From CAKZLS01 sp963771545 (GTDB lineage Bacteria; Pseudomonadota; Alphaproteobacteria; Rhodospirillales; Defluviicoccaceae): a stretch of DNA of 64,000 bases. A model generated the notes under the pieces. It ran no database searches. It saw only the letters and a program-made list of their open reading frames with translations, and was not told the DNA's origin. Location: the NCBI GenBank assembly GCA_963771545.1, contig CAVYTX010000003.1, positions 868,001 through 932,000 of the forward strand, written 5' to 3'. Made by a program: the position numbers and the translations under genes. Below are positions 53,701 through 62,250 of the stretch, in pieces (the first letter of the stretch is position 1; every line of letters begins with the position of its first letter).

Positions 53701-55719
53701 GAGAGTCGCGCTTCCTTCGAAATCCGTGGGCAGGTCGATCGGCAAACCCCACGCCTCGAGGATTTCGATCGGTTTGCCTCGGAAGAACCGGGAGAGAGTG
53801 AGAGATCCTCCCGCCTGGAAATTGAAGATCAAGTCATCGCCGATCCTCTCGACCAGGGTGACCTCGACGAACGGATCGGCGCCCTCGAACCGCAGGGTGT
53901 CCAGTCCGCGATAATCCTTGATGACGTCGTGATCGCCGAGCGGCCCGGAAATCAAATAGAGATCGTCCCCGGAGCCACCTTTTAATGTGTCGTTTCCGGC
54001 TCCTCCATCAATCGTGTCGTTGCCGCCCCCCGCCGCCAACCGGTTGTCGCCGGCATTGCCGGTGAGGCGATTGTCGAGGGCGTTGCCGGTTCCGTTGATG
54101 TCATCGGCGCCGGTCAGCTCCAGATGCTCTAGCGTGGCGGCGAGGGTATAATGGACCGCGCTTTTCACTTCGTCGATGCCGCCGCTCAAAGCTTCGATCA
54201 CGGTGTCGCCGCGGTCGTCCACCACGTAGGTATCGTCGCCGAGGCCGCCGACCAGCCGGTCGCGTCCGGCGCCGCCGTCGAGCACGTTGGCGCCGTCGTT
54301 GCCTTTCAGCACATTGTTGCCGGCGTTTCCGGTGCCGTCGATATCGCCGGTTCCGGTCAGGTTCAGGCGTTCGACGTGGGCCGAGAGCGCGTGACTGACG
54401 GAGCTTTCGACGACGTCGTAGCCGCCTTTTTCGGCCTCGATCACCGTGTCGCCGGCGTCGTCCAACATGTAGGTGTCGTTGCCGGTCCCGCCGGTCATGG
54501 TATCGGCGCCCGCGCCGCCGTCGATATGATTGGATTTGGCGTTGCCCGCCAGCCAATCGCCGAAGCCGCCGCCGATGAGGCGTTCGATGCGGGTCAGGGT
54601 ATCGGTTCCCGCGCCGCCGGTGTTCTGAGCCCCGCTCAGAGCCAGATCCACGGTCACCGCGCCGACGGCGCCGGCGTAGGACGCGCAGTCCGCGCCGCGA
54701 GATCCATCAAGAACGTCGTCGCCGTCTCCACCGGCTAGGGTGTCGTTGCCGCCGCCGCCCCTGAGCGTGTCGTCGCCGTCGCCGCCATCGAGAGTGTTCG
54801 CGAGGCCGTTGCCGATGATCTGGTTGTCCAGGGCGTTGCCGGCTCCGGCGGCGGCCCTGTCGACCAGTGTCAGATGCTCCACATGGGCGCCCAGCGTGTA
54901 ATCGATCGCACTCTTGACGGTGTCGTTGCCCTCGGAGGCGGCTTCGGTCACCACGTCGCTGGCGTCGTCCACCACATAGAGGTCGTCACCGTCGTCACCC
55001 GCCATGATGTCGGCGCCGCGCTTGCCGTTGAGGACATTGTTGCCGATGTTTCCGGTAAGGTGGTTGTCGAGGGCATTGCCGCCGCCATTGATGTCGGCGG
55101 TGCCAGTGAGAACGAGGTCTTCGACGTGCATACCCAGCGACAAGGAGAACGAACTCTCGATGCAGTCGATTCCCCCGTCCGCTCTCTCGATCACTCGGTC
55201 ACCGCGACTGTCGAAAATGTAAGTGTCGTCGCCGAGGCCGCCGATCAAAAGGTCGCCGCCCGTTCCGCCGTCCAGCACGTCGGCTCCGTCGCCACCCATG
55301 ATCCTGTCGTTGCCGCCGCCGCCGGCGAGGGTATCGGCGCCGTCGAAGCCCATCATCACGTCTTTCCGGCCGTTGCCGGTCAGCGAATCGTTTCCGGAAA
55401 AGACCTGGGAAAGGAAGCCGCCGGTATCGTTCGCGAGGCCGAATTCCTCGAACGCCGTCCAGGACATGGCGAAACCGGAGATTGTGAATCGCGGAATTCC
55501 GTCTCTGATTTCCGATAAACTCGTGACGGTTCCGAGTTCGGGCGCGCCGCCGCCGTCGGGCACGAAGCCGTTGCCCGTCAGACGCCGAATAACGTTTCCG
55601 TCGTTGAAATAAAAATCTACCTGTGTTGGAGTGGTCTCAACGTATTCATAGTCGAAAATTCTTCCGATTTTGAAAAAATCGGCACGGAATGTGCCTAAAT
55701 TTACATTCAAAACTGCCAT
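50716..55719 (-). CDS. giant RTX-type calcium-binding protein, 1667 aa
   Basis: ATG 55719 follows GGAG. The N-terminal 120 residues are non-repetitive. Next come four modules with GDDTYVVDDRGDTVIEA...HVEHLTLTG (about 150-620), an 85-residue interruption with LTLSRFFRGKPIEILEAW, and ten 79-residue modules (about residues 750-1540). Each begins TASYAGS and contains GGHAAGDTL, a GDTLTGD segment and two GGxGxDxLxGG calcium turns. The C-terminus has RFVFSGALGNQTITDYGAGDRIGF, the usual end before a type I secretion signal. Its last residues are probably wrong: a one-base shift near 50817 would give VENDTGLDDADFFYF and stop at 50787. Very acidic, presumably a secreted or surface adhesin-like protein. 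No export genes nearby. Confidence 0.9.
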   Translation of the reverse strand: MAVLNVNLGTFRADFFKIGRIFDYEYVETTPTQVDFYFNDGNVIRRLTGNGFVPDGGGAPELGTVTSLSEIRDGIPRFTISGFAMSWTAFEEFGLANDTGGFLSQVFSGNDSLTGNGRKDVMMGFDGADTLAGGGGNDRIMGGDGADVLDGGTGGDLLIGGLGDDTYIFDSRGDRVIERADGGIDCIESSFSLSLGMHVEDLVLTGTADINGGGNALDNHLTGNIGNNVLNGKRGADIMAGDDGDDLYVVDDASDVVTEAASEGNDTVKSAIDYTLGAHVEHLTLVDRAAAGAGNALDNQIIGNGLANTLDGGDGDDTLRGGGGNDTLAGGDGDDVLDGSRGADCASYAGAVGAVTVDLALSGAQNTGGAGTDTLTRIERLIGGGFGDWLAGNAKSNHIDGGAGADTMTGGTGNDTYMLDDAGDTVIEAEKGGYDVVESSVSHALSAHVERLNLTGTGDIDGTGNAGNNVLKGNDGANVLDGGAGRDRLVGGLGDDTYVVDDRGDTVIEALSGGIDEVKSAVHYTLAATLEHLELTGADDINGTGNALDNRLTGNAGDNRLAAGGGNDTIDGGAGNDTLKGGSGDDLYLISGPLGDHDVIKDYRGLDTLRFEGADPFVEVTLVERIGDDLIFNFQAGGSLTLSRFFRGKPIEILEAWGLPIDLPTDFEGSATLATYLGVNVGTETAGDDVIVGENGADDSIDGLAGDDRIAGVGGDDTLIGNDGDDTLSGGTGDNSLVGGPGADSMLGGTGSDTASYAGSDAGVSVSLAAGTGAGGHAAGDTLSGVEHLVGSDHDDTLIGDGGGNVLDGGDGDDVLIGLAGANSLVGGAGSDTASYAGSNAAVNVDLQTGTPSGGHAAGDTLAGIENLTGSDHDDTLAGDGGGNVLDGGAGDDVLMGNGGADSLAGGDGGDTASYDGSDAAVNVNLQTGIHTGGHAAGDTLDGIENLTGSAHGDTLTGDAGGNALDGGGGDDVLSGGAGADSLLGGDGIDTASYAGSNAGVDVDLDAGAGSGGHAAGDTLSGVENLIGSDHGDTLTGDGGGNVLDGGMGDDVLIGNDGGDSLAGGAGDDTASYRGSDAAVDVNLLAGTAAGGHAEGDVLAGIENLTGSDHGDTLTGDDGGNALDGGAGDDVLIGGLGADALVGGGGNDTASYAGSNVAVVVNLLTNVNSGGHAGGDILGGIENLDGSEYGDTLTGDHGGNVLSGGGGDDWLRGAGGADTLLGGAGSDSASYFGSGAGVNIHLGAGIGIGGHAEGDVLVGIENVLGTLYADTLVGDGGGNVLDGGASDDLLIGGSGSDSLIGGFGNDTASYTGSDAAVDVDLQAGTASGGHAAGDTLGGVENLTGSDHGDTLAGDTGGNSLDGGEGDDVLIGWSGADSLIGGAGEDTASYAGSDAAVNVDLLTGTHGGGHAAGDTLGGVEHLTGSGHGDTLAGDTGDNSIDGGGGDDVLIGWSGADTLVGGDGNDLASYAGSDAAVNVDLLTGTYSGGHAAGDTLSGIENLTGSDHGDILTGDTGGNAIDGGGGNDSLVGGDGDDALVGGSGDDTLAGGLGVDTLTGGADNDRFVFSGALGNQTITDYGAGDRIGFAFGLVAHFAALDTDGSGVLDDADADITIAGGHTVIAVGGGQITVENDTGLGRRGFFLLLIHAGRSPLRYYQRSLITTCDRWH
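50718..50760. repeat. dispersed palindrome, copy C (imperfect, longer loop)
   Basis: CCAACGGTCA and TGATCGTTGG arms around GGTCGTTATCAA-type spacer, in the space between the reductase stop and the RTX C-terminus. It overlaps the overrun tail of the RTX frame. Confidence 0.7.
51090..53460. repeat. ten tandem 237-bp units inside the giant RTX gene
   Basis: In the coding direction ten consecutive units of exactly 237 bp (79 codons) run from TASYAGSDAGVSVSLAAG to the last module LASYAGSDAAVNV. No insertions or deletions between units are visible at the protein level; substitutions cluster at the same few positions. Such near-uniform units expand and contract by recombination. Confidence 0.9.
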
Positions 55720-56127
55720 CTAGGACTCCGCCACTACGAAACCGTCAACAGAACAAGGTCAGCTTATAACCTTGATTGTGCTTTTTGGTTTCGGTGCGTC
55801 TTATAAACTTTGGCGCCTAAGGTGCCCCGGGGGTTTTCGGCGCGGAATGATCGCCGTCAATACAACCAAAAGGTAACATAAAATCATATATACACGTATT
55901 ACGGGAAATTTAATAGTAAAAAGTGGTGCCGGGGCGCATCGATCCCGTGCCGCCGGTTAAGGGGTTGGTAAGACTTCAGGAGATAAACTGCGACCGTGGG
56001 GCCACACCGTCGCCAAGGTTGACGTGTTAGGCACCATATTTACACACCCTGCTCTTGGCAGCGGGTTTATTTTGGTCTAAGCAATGCCGTGCTCGTGGGG
56101 ACGGCGTATCGAAATAAAGAAATCACC
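55720..56127. other. AT-rich region upstream of the giant RTX gene
   Basis: About 410 bases between divergent RTX and Flp-like genes. AT-rich in the middle (55860-55925); likely promoters for both. No RNA gene or coding pattern seen. Confidence 0.45.
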
Positions 56128-56319
56128 GTGAAACTCAAAAATTTCTCCAGGTTCTTCTTTGGCAACGCGAAGGTGGTCAGCCCGATTGAATACGGGGTGG
56201 TTACCGGCGTTCTTTCGACCGCAATGGTGACCGGGCTATTGGCCGTCGGCCACGCCCACCTCGCGGTCGCGCAAGCGCAGGTCGTCGAGGTTGTCCAGCT
56301 CGTCAATAGCAGCCTGTAA
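56128..56319 (+). CDS. Flp/Fap-type (type IVb) pilin-like protein
   Basis: GTG 56128 gives MKLKNFSRFFFGNAKVVSPIEYGVVTGVLSTAMV, 63 residues. The IEYG motif directly followed by a hydrophobic helix is the signature of Flp pilins, normally with a GATAIEYG cleavage/assembly pattern for TadV-type prepilin peptidase. No tad/cpa assembly genes are in the window. Its end overlaps the tail of the convergent lipoprotein gene by 84 bases, which is unusual. Start choice is weak. Confidence 0.55.
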   Translation: MKLKNFSRFFFGNAKVVSPIEYGVVTGVLSTAMVTGLLAVGHAHLAVAQAQVVEVVQLVNSSL

Positions 56320-57456
56320 ACGCCGATGTTCTCCGCGACCGCCGTCGCGGAACCCGAGGACCGTGTAGACCGCGCCTAATAGCGTAAGTTTGTCCGACAC
56401 ACTCAGTTCGCCGGCGTCCGCGTGCGGAAACGAATCCAACAGGTATAGTTCGGCTTGGCCCGGCGGTACGGCCTCGGCGAACGCCATGCTTTCCGTTTCC
56501 GGAATGATCGGATCGTCGCGGCCATGCACCAGTACGAATCGAACGTTGAGGGCGCCGAGGTCCCGGCGTTTCGGATCGAGGGCGGTGATCTCCGCGGTTA
56601 CCGCCGGAGGCAGCGCCGCCAGCAGTTCCGGAACGCGATTCGGATCGCGATTGGTCAACAGCGCGTATACGGCTCGGCCCTGGGGCCCGAGGCCGCCGGC
56701 CAGGTCGGAGATGTCCGCGTTCTCGTCGTCGACTCTGCGCTCGGCCATGGTCATCAATGCGATTCGGTCGCCCGGATCGTCGAGCCCGCGTGCGTTCGAT
56801 AGCACGAAAACCCACTTGCCATAGACATTGGGGCGGCGGTAGCGCCACGCCGCGTCCGGGCCGGTCCGGAAGTAGCCGGTGGTGAAGAAGCTGATCACCG
56901 ATTCGAGATCGTAATAGCCCCCGACGGAGATCATGAAGTCCACCCGGTCGGCGACCCCGGGTTCGAATAGGGCGCCGACCATCGGTCCGGCCGCGAACGA
57001 GATCGCCGTCATCCCGAGCGGACGTTGGGGATCCAGAGACCCGAGGTGGATCGCCGCGTCGGCGATGACGCGGGCGTCGCCGCTGCTGACACGCAGCGCC
57101 CGCATGCCGGGAAGATCGGGCACCAGCACCCGGAAGCGCGCCCGGGCGAGGCTGGTGGCAAAGGCCACGAGGCGGCGGTCGTCTTTGCCGGCGGGCGCGA
57201 GTCCGGGCACCAGAACCAGGCCGGCCAGCGGGGAGGGCGGGGTATACAGGTCGCCCACGTGGCGGCGGCCCTCCACCGCGAAACCGACGGTCTCGCGCCG
57301 CGGCCGAGGCGTTATCTCCTTGAGGGAGCTGGGCCCTTCGCCGGCACCGATGTCGGCGAGCACGCGGGTTGATTCCGCCACACGGCTCGGCGAGCAGGCG
57401 CCCGCAACCGCGAAGACGGTCAGGACCGCGAAGAAGTTGTGGGCGAGGCGCGGCAA
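56236..57456 (-). CDS. alpha/beta-hydrolase lipoprotein
   Basis: 406 residues with a lipoprotein signal (lipobox VAGAC, Cys at about 21). The alpha/beta-hydrolase core is visible: LVLVPGLAPAGKDDRRLVAFA as the oxyanion loop, the serine in GMTAISFAAGP (elbow without the second Gly), the Asp in VHGRDDPIIPE and the His in LDSFPHADAGE. Outer- or inner-membrane anchored on the periplasmic side. It is 21 bases from the next lipoprotein gene upstream, same direction. Substrate unknown. Confidence 0.78.
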   Translation of the reverse strand: MPRLAHNFFAVLTVFAVAGACSPSRVAESTRVLADIGAGEGPSSLKEITPRPRRETVGFAVEGRRHVGDLYTPPSPLAGLVLVPGLAPAGKDDRRLVAFATSLARARFRVLVPDLPGMRALRVSSGDARVIADAAIHLGSLDPQRPLGMTAISFAAGPMVGALFEPGVADRVDFMISVGGYYDLESVISFFTTGYFRTGPDAAWRYRRPNVYGKWVFVLSNARGLDDPGDRIALMTMAERRVDDENADISDLAGGLGPQGRAVYALLTNRDPNRVPELLAALPPAVTAEITALDPKRRDLGALNVRFVLVHGRDDPIIPETESMAFAEAVPPGQAELYLLDSFPHADAGELSVSDKLTLLGAVYTVLGFRDGGRGEHRRLQAAIDELDNLDDLRLRDREVGVADGQ

Positions 57457-57477
57457 GGGTAGAGTCCCATAAGAGCG

Positions 57478-58068
57478 CTAAGTGACCCAGTCGGCCAAAT
57501 ATTTTTTAATGGCTTCGGTCATGGCCGCGTCGAAGTCCCTCATCACCGCCTGGGTGAGATCGATCCAGGCGCGATCGCGCTCGTCGGCGGTCAATCCTTC
57601 CTTGAGCGAGCGGGTGCGGCTCACCCGGGCGCTGGCGCCCTTCAATCGGCGGCCCGAAGCATCGAAGATCTCCAATTGTCCTTCCAGGGTGGCGGTATAG
57701 CGGACCGCCGGTTCGATCTTGACGCGATCCAGCAGTCCCGTGTCCGTCGGCAGGCGCTCCTCGACGACCGAGGCCTGGAGGATGGTGAATCGGCTGGTTT
57801 CGACCACGCCCACGGATCTTAGGCGATGGTTCGCCCACTGCCTCATCGCCTCCTCCGGCGGAATGGGAAAGCGGTGGTCCACGTTGGGCGGCGCCCGGGG
57901 AGGCCGATAGGCCGAACGCGTCTCCGTAGTGATCACATTCAGGTTTATGGGCTCAAGATGATCGAACGTCACGTCGGGACGGGGGGGCGGCGGCTTCGAT
58001 GAGCACGCGCCCGCGACCAGGAGCGTCATCACGACCGCGACGATCCGATTCGCCGCCTGATGTTTCAT
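57478..58068 (-). CDS. conserved lipoprotein, unknown function
   Basis: The start ATG at 58068 overlaps the hslO stop by four bases, so the two are translationally coupled. 196 residues with lipobox LLVAGAC and a mature domain containing ITTETRSAYRPPRAPPNVDHRFP, a pattern seen in alphaproteobacterial lipoproteins next to hslO. Function unknown. An in-frame extension to 58104 is unlikely because it would begin inside hslO. Confidence 0.75.
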   Translation of the reverse strand: MKHQAANRIVAVVMTLLVAGACSSKPPPPRPDVTFDHLEPINLNVITTETRSAYRPPRAPPNVDHRFPIPPEEAMRQWANHRLRSVGVVETSRFTILQASVVEERLPTDTGLLDRVKIEPAVRYTATLEGQLEIFDASGRRLKGASARVSRTRSLKEGLTADERDRAWIDLTQAVMRDFDAAMTEAIKKYLADWVT

Positions 58069-59027
58069 GACAGCCGGCTCCCGGCGGCCGGCGGGAAAGG
58101 CCAAAGGGAATCCAGTTCACCTTGATCGAACACATACGCGGCCTTGCAGAACTCGCATGTAACGGAAAGGCGGCCGTCTTCGATCATGGATTCCACTTCG
58201 GGTTTGGGGAACGACCGCAGGGTCCGCTCGACCCGGCGACGCGAACACCGGCATTCGTGGCGCAGCGCCCGTTGACGGTACACCCGAACGCCATCCTCGT
58301 GGAACAGACGGTAGAGTATGTCCGAAGCACTCAATGTCGAGCCCAGCAACTCGGCGGCGGTCACCGTGCTCATCATCACGACGGCGCGGCGCCAGTCATC
58401 ATCCTGGTCGTCCGGATCGGCGGATCCGGCGGCGGGGAGCCGCTGGATCATCAGCGCCGCCGAGCGCCAGGCGCCAGGCGTGTCCGAGGGCGTCTCCGAG
58501 GGTGTTTCCGCTGGAGGCGACGCGCACAGCGTGATCGCCGTATCCAGTTGCTCCGATTGCTGGAAGTAGGTGTGGGCGCAGTCGGTTAGGGTGGCGCCCT
58601 CTAGCGGGGTGATGCCCTGATAGCGCTCGGTGTCCGGTCCCTGATCGACGGTGAACGCCATGTGCCCCGCGCCCAGAAGGCGCGGCACCGGGCTTTCGGC
58701 GCCGCGACCAGACTTCTCCAGGCGTTTGGAATCGAAACGCGCGTAACCCCGGATGGCGCCTTCGCTGGTCATGTCCGCGACCAGGAGCGAAACCGGTCCG
58801 TCGCCTTGAATCTGCAGGGTGAATATTCCGTCATATTTGAGACCGCTGGCCAAAACCGCGCCCATGCACAACGCCTCGGCCAGGATCCCGGCCACCGGCG
58901 CCGGATAGCCGTGGCGCGCGAGCACGCCGTCCACCGCCGGCCCCAGACGCACCAGCCGCCCGCGCAGGCCCGGGCCCTCGATCTGGAAGGGTTGAACGTA
59001 GTCGGTAAAAATATCCGCGTGATCCAT
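58065..59027 (-). CDS. hslO: Hsp33-type redox-regulated chaperone
   Basis: 320 residues from ATG 59027 (the ORF reaches 59084). The N-terminal holdase domain has the FALCMGAVLASGLKYDGIFTLQIQGDGP-like region and the C-terminal zinc domain shows HECRCSRRR and CEFCKAAY, the CxC...CxxC set that releases zinc under oxidation. An extra Pro/Ser/Asp-rich insert (about 200-245) lies between. It prevents aggregation of oxidised proteins. Genomic order argD-argF-hslO is typical of Rhodospirillales. Confidence 0.93.
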   Translation of the reverse strand: MDHADIFTDYVQPFQIEGPGLRGRLVRLGPAVDGVLARHGYPAPVAGILAEALCMGAVLASGLKYDGIFTLQIQGDGPVSLLVADMTSEGAIRGYARFDSKRLEKSGRGAESPVPRLLGAGHMAFTVDQGPDTERYQGITPLEGATLTDCAHTYFQQSEQLDTAITLCASPPAETPSETPSDTPGAWRSAALMIQRLPAAGSADPDDQDDDWRRAVVMMSTVTAAELLGSTLSASDILYRLFHEDGVRVYRQRALRHECRCSRRRVERTLRSFPKPEVESMIEDGRLSVTCEFCKAAYVFDQGELDSLWPFPPAAGSRLS

Positions 59028-59117
59028 GATCTTATGACCGATGGTGATAGAACCGAGGGAACACGGTGGTGGCTCGCCGATCACGTTTCCCCGTTTTCAG
59101 AAAGGCGCGATCGGCTT

Positions 59118-60026
59118 TCAGCCCAGGCACCAGGCGAGAATTCCCTTTTGGGCGTGCAGGCGGTTTTCAGCCTCGTCCCAAATCACGGACCGGGGACCGT
59201 CCATCACGCCGGCCGTGACTTCCAGACCGCGATGGGCCGGCAGGCAATGCATGAACAGCGCGTCCGGCTTGGCCCGGGCCATCAGGGCTTCATCCACGCG
59301 GAATGGACCGAGCAGATTGTGCAGGTTCTCGTCATTCCTGCTGCCCATGGAAACCCAGGTGTCGGTCACCACCAGGTCGGCGCCCTCGACGGCCTCTTCC
59401 GGGGAGTCGGCAAAGGCCACGTCGCCGCCCTCGGCGCGCGCCCAGTCGAGCAGTCCGTCGCGGGGGCGCAGGGACGCCGGACACGCGAGACGAAGCCGGA
59501 AGCCGAAGAGGACGGCCGCGTGAACGAAAGATCGCGCCACGTTGTTGGCGTCGCCGCTCCAGGCGATGGAGCGCCCGGCGATGCCGCCCCGGAATTCCTC
59601 GTAAGTCATCACGTCCGCCATCAGCTGACACGGGTGGGATCGATCGGACAGACCGTTGATCACCGGCACCGTCGCGTGTCGCGCCAGTTCGTCGAGATTG
59701 CGGTGGTCGTTGGTCCGGTACATGATCATATCCACGTAGCGCGACAGCACGCGCGCGGTATCCGCGATGGTCTCGCCGCGCCCGAGTTGGGATTCCTTGT
59801 CGCTCAGTACGATGGCATGGCCGCCGAGCTGCAGCATACCCACTTCGAAGGAAACGCGGGTCCTGGTGGACGGCTTTTCGAACAGCATCGCCAGCGTCCT
59901 GCCGGCAAGCGTTCTGTCGCCCCCGGGCACCTCGCCCCTCTTGAAGGCGGCCGCCAGGTCGAGGATCTCGCGAAGGGTGGTCCGGTCGAATCGGTCGAGA
60001 TCGAGGAAATGCCGGGGCGCACCCAT
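59118..60026 (-). CDS. argF: ornithine carbamoyltransferase
   Basis: 302 residues. Carbamoyl-phosphate motif FEKPSTRTRVSFEVGM, then HPCQLMADVMTYEEF, the ornithine-binding DTWVSMGSR and HCLPAHRG. It makes citrulline from ornithine and carbamoyl phosphate in arginine synthesis. The argD stop lies 3 bases before its start and the hslO start is 90 bases beyond its stop. Confidence 0.96.
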   Translation of the reverse strand: MGAPRHFLDLDRFDRTTLREILDLAAAFKRGEVPGGDRTLAGRTLAMLFEKPSTRTRVSFEVGMLQLGGHAIVLSDKESQLGRGETIADTARVLSRYVDMIMYRTNDHRNLDELARHATVPVINGLSDRSHPCQLMADVMTYEEFRGGIAGRSIAWSGDANNVARSFVHAAVLFGFRLRLACPASLRPRDGLLDWARAEGGDVAFADSPEEAVEGADLVVTDTWVSMGSRNDENLHNLLGPFRVDEALMARAKPDALFMHCLPAHRGLEVTAGVMDGPRSVIWDEAENRLHAQKGILAWCLG

Positions 60027-60029
60027 CGA

Positions 60030-61211
60030 TCAAGCCGCCCTGTCCGCCAGGCTGGCGCAACCGCGATCCAGGATCTCCAGCGCTTCGCCGACGTGAGCGT
60101 CGTTCACCACCAGTGGTGGCAGAATCCGCACGACGTCGTCGGCGGCCGGGATCGAAAGCATGCCGTTTTCGAGCAGGCGCGCCACCAGGGCCGTGTTCTC
60201 CACCACGCACTTGAGGCCAAGCATCAGCCCGCTTCCGCGGACCTCGGAGAGCACGCCCGGGTGTTTGGCGGCGAGACCGTCCAGTCCCCGGCGAAGTCCA
60301 TCGCCCACCGCGCGCACGTGGTCCAGGAAACCGTCCTCCAGGATAACGTCGAGGACCGCGTTGGCGACCGTCACGGCGAGCGGATTGCCGCCGAAGGTGG
60401 TGCCATGGCTTCCAGTCGTCAGCGCCGCCGCCGCCTGTTCCGTGGCGAGGCAGGCGCCGATGGGAAAGCCGCCGCCGAGACCCTTGGCGACGGCCATGAG
60501 GTCGGGGGCGATTCCCGCCCATTCGTGGGCGAACAGCCGCCCGGTCCGGCCCATTCCGCACTGCACCTCGTCCAGGAACAGCAGCAGGCCGAACTCATCG
60601 GCCGCGGTGCGAAGGCCGCGCAGGAATTCGACGGTGGCCGGATGGATGCCGCCTTCGCCCTGGATCGGTTCCACGAGGATGGCCGCCGTCTCCGGCGTTA
60701 TCGCCGCGCGCACCGCGTTGAGATCGCCGAACGGAACCTGATCGAAGCCGTCGACCACCGGATCGAAGCCGGCCAGGTGCTTCGGAGACCCGCCGGCGGC
60801 GATCGTCGCCAGCGTTCGTCCGTGAAAGGCGCCGGCCATGGTGATGACGCGGTAGCGTCCGGCGTTTCCGTCCAGATCGTGATAGCGGCGCACCAGCTTG
60901 AGGCCGCACTCGATGGCTTCGGCGCCGGAGTTGCAGAAGAATACGGAGTTGGCGAAGGTGGTATCCACCAGCCGTCGCGCCAGCCGTTGCTGCTCGGGAA
61001 TGCGATACAGGTTGGAACAATGCCACAGGCGCCCGGCCTGACGGTGCAGGGCCGCGACCAGATGGGGATGACAGTGCCCCAGCGACGCGACCGCGATCCC
61101 GGCGCCAAAGTCCAGATACCGCCGGCCATCGGCGGCATACAAGTATGCGCCTTCGCCGCGCTCGAACGCCACGTCCATCCGCGCATAGGTGGGCATCACA
61201 GCCGGTATCAC
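60030..61211 (-). CDS. argD: acetylornithine aminotransferase
   Basis: Start set at GTG 61211 because GGAGGT is four bases upstream; 393 residues. Class III PLP aminotransferase: VFFCNSGAEAIECGLKLVRRYHD, AGAFHGRTLATIAA, EPIQGEGGIHPA, FLDEVQCGMGRTGRLFAHEWAG and the PLP Lys in AVAKGLGGGFP. It transaminates N-acetylglutamate semialdehyde with glutamate (step before argE). In the same direction as argF, overlapping in an operon. Confidence 0.95.
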   Translation of the reverse strand: MIPAVMPTYARMDVAFERGEGAYLYAADGRRYLDFGAGIAVASLGHCHPHLVAALHRQAGRLWHCSNLYRIPEQQRLARRLVDTTFANSVFFCNSGAEAIECGLKLVRRYHDLDGNAGRYRVITMAGAFHGRTLATIAAGGSPKHLAGFDPVVDGFDQVPFGDLNAVRAAITPETAAILVEPIQGEGGIHPATVEFLRGLRTAADEFGLLLFLDEVQCGMGRTGRLFAHEWAGIAPDLMAVAKGLGGGFPIGACLATEQAAAALTTGSHGTTFGGNPLAVTVANAVLDVILEDGFLDHVRAVGDGLRRGLDGLAAKHPGVLSEVRGSGLMLGLKCVVENTALVARLLENGMLSIPAADDVVRILPPLVVNDAHVGEALEILDRGCASLADRAA

Positions 61212-61330
61212 AGGGACCTCCAAAAACACGTCGGGCCGGCAGCGCGCGCCGACCCTAATTTAGAAGGCGGTTATGTTAGGAGCCTGCCGGGCCGCAGTCA
61301 ACGCCCGCAAGCCACGCGCTTCCGTCATGA

Positions 61331-62140
61331 TCAGGCCTTGAGCTTGTAGCCGGTGGCGAACATCCAATAACACAGGATCCAGAGCCCAACGTTGACGCCG
61401 GCCATGACCGCGACGCCAATCGCCGGGTCCATGTCCGCGCGTCCGATGAAGCCGTAGCGAAAGCCGTCGATCATGTAGAAAAACGGATTGGCGTGGGCGA
61501 TGGTCTGAAACAGCGGCGGCAGCCGGTCGATGGAATAGAACGTGCCCGACAAGAACGACAGCGGCGTGACGATGAAGTTGGTGACCGCCGCCATGTGGTC
61601 GAACTTCTCCGACCAGATCCCCCCGGCGATGCCCAGCAGCGACAACATCAGCGACGCCATGAATGCGTGATAGAGAATGAAGCCGAGGTTATGGACGTGA
61701 ACCGAAACGAAAATGCTCATGGTCAGGGTTACGACGATGCCGACGGCGATGCCTCGGGTGACGCCGCCCATGGCGATGCCGAAGGTCAGTTCGTGGGCGT
61801 TCAGCGGCGGCATCAGGGTATCGACGATGTTGCCCTGAACCTTGGAAATGATCATCGAGGACGACGTGTTGGCGAAGGCATTCTGGACGATGGCCATCAT
61901 CACCAGGCCGGGAGCGAGAAACTCCATGAACGGCACGCCGCCCGCCTTTTCCACCGCGCGGCCCAGCGCCAGCGCGAAAATCGCGAGAAACAGCAGCGTC
62001 GTCACTACCGGTGCAAGGATGGTCTGGTTATAGACCTTGGCGAAGCGCCGCACCTCCCGCCAGTACAGCGTCCATAGCCCCAGCCAGTTGGATCGGGTCA
62101 GCTCGGTTCCGAGATTGGGTTCGAGCGGGTTGATATGCAT
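61331..62140 (-). CDS. ABC-2 type transporter permease
   Basis: 269 residues, six transmembrane helices, with the ABC-2 pattern LYWREVRRFAKVYNQTILAPVVTTLLFLAIFALALG and the C-terminal LSFLSGTFYSIDRLPPLFQTIAHANPFFYMIDGFRYGF. It resembles the permease partner of a DrrA/YadG-like ATPase that exports lipids, drugs or sugars. The ATPase gene is not in the window; upstream there is the MscS gene. Starts at ATG 62140. Confidence 0.9.
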   Translation of the reverse strand: MHINPLEPNLGTELTRSNWLGLWTLYWREVRRFAKVYNQTILAPVVTTLLFLAIFALALGRAVEKAGGVPFMEFLAPGLVMMAIVQNAFANTSSSMIISKVQGNIVDTLMPPLNAHELTFGIAMGGVTRGIAVGIVVTLTMSIFVSVHVHNLGFILYHAFMASLMLSLLGIAGGIWSEKFDHMAAVTNFIVTPLSFLSGTFYSIDRLPPLFQTIAHANPFFYMIDGFRYGFIGRADMDPAIGVAVMAGVNVGLWILCYWMFATGYKLKA

Positions 62141-62250
62141 ATCGGCTCATTTCCATCAATAAGACGTAAAAACCGCTTCTCTAGCAAGGCGGCGAACCGG
62201 GCTGGCAGGCAGGCAAGGCGCTGTCTCTTAGCATCTCTCCAGTCCGCTGA

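Noticed and set aside
50869..53985. A 1038-residue open frame on the plus strand
   Set aside because: It is the mirror of the RTX repeats; the periodic GC-rich codons keep the antisense frame open. No ribosome site or protein family.
55745..55775. AAGGT...ACCTT hairpin upstream of the giant RTX gene
   Set aside because: Only five-base arms; too short to distinguish from chance in AT-rich DNA.
61493..62077. 194-residue plus-strand frame opposite the ABC permease
   Set aside because: Antisense shadow with Arg/Asp-rich composition.
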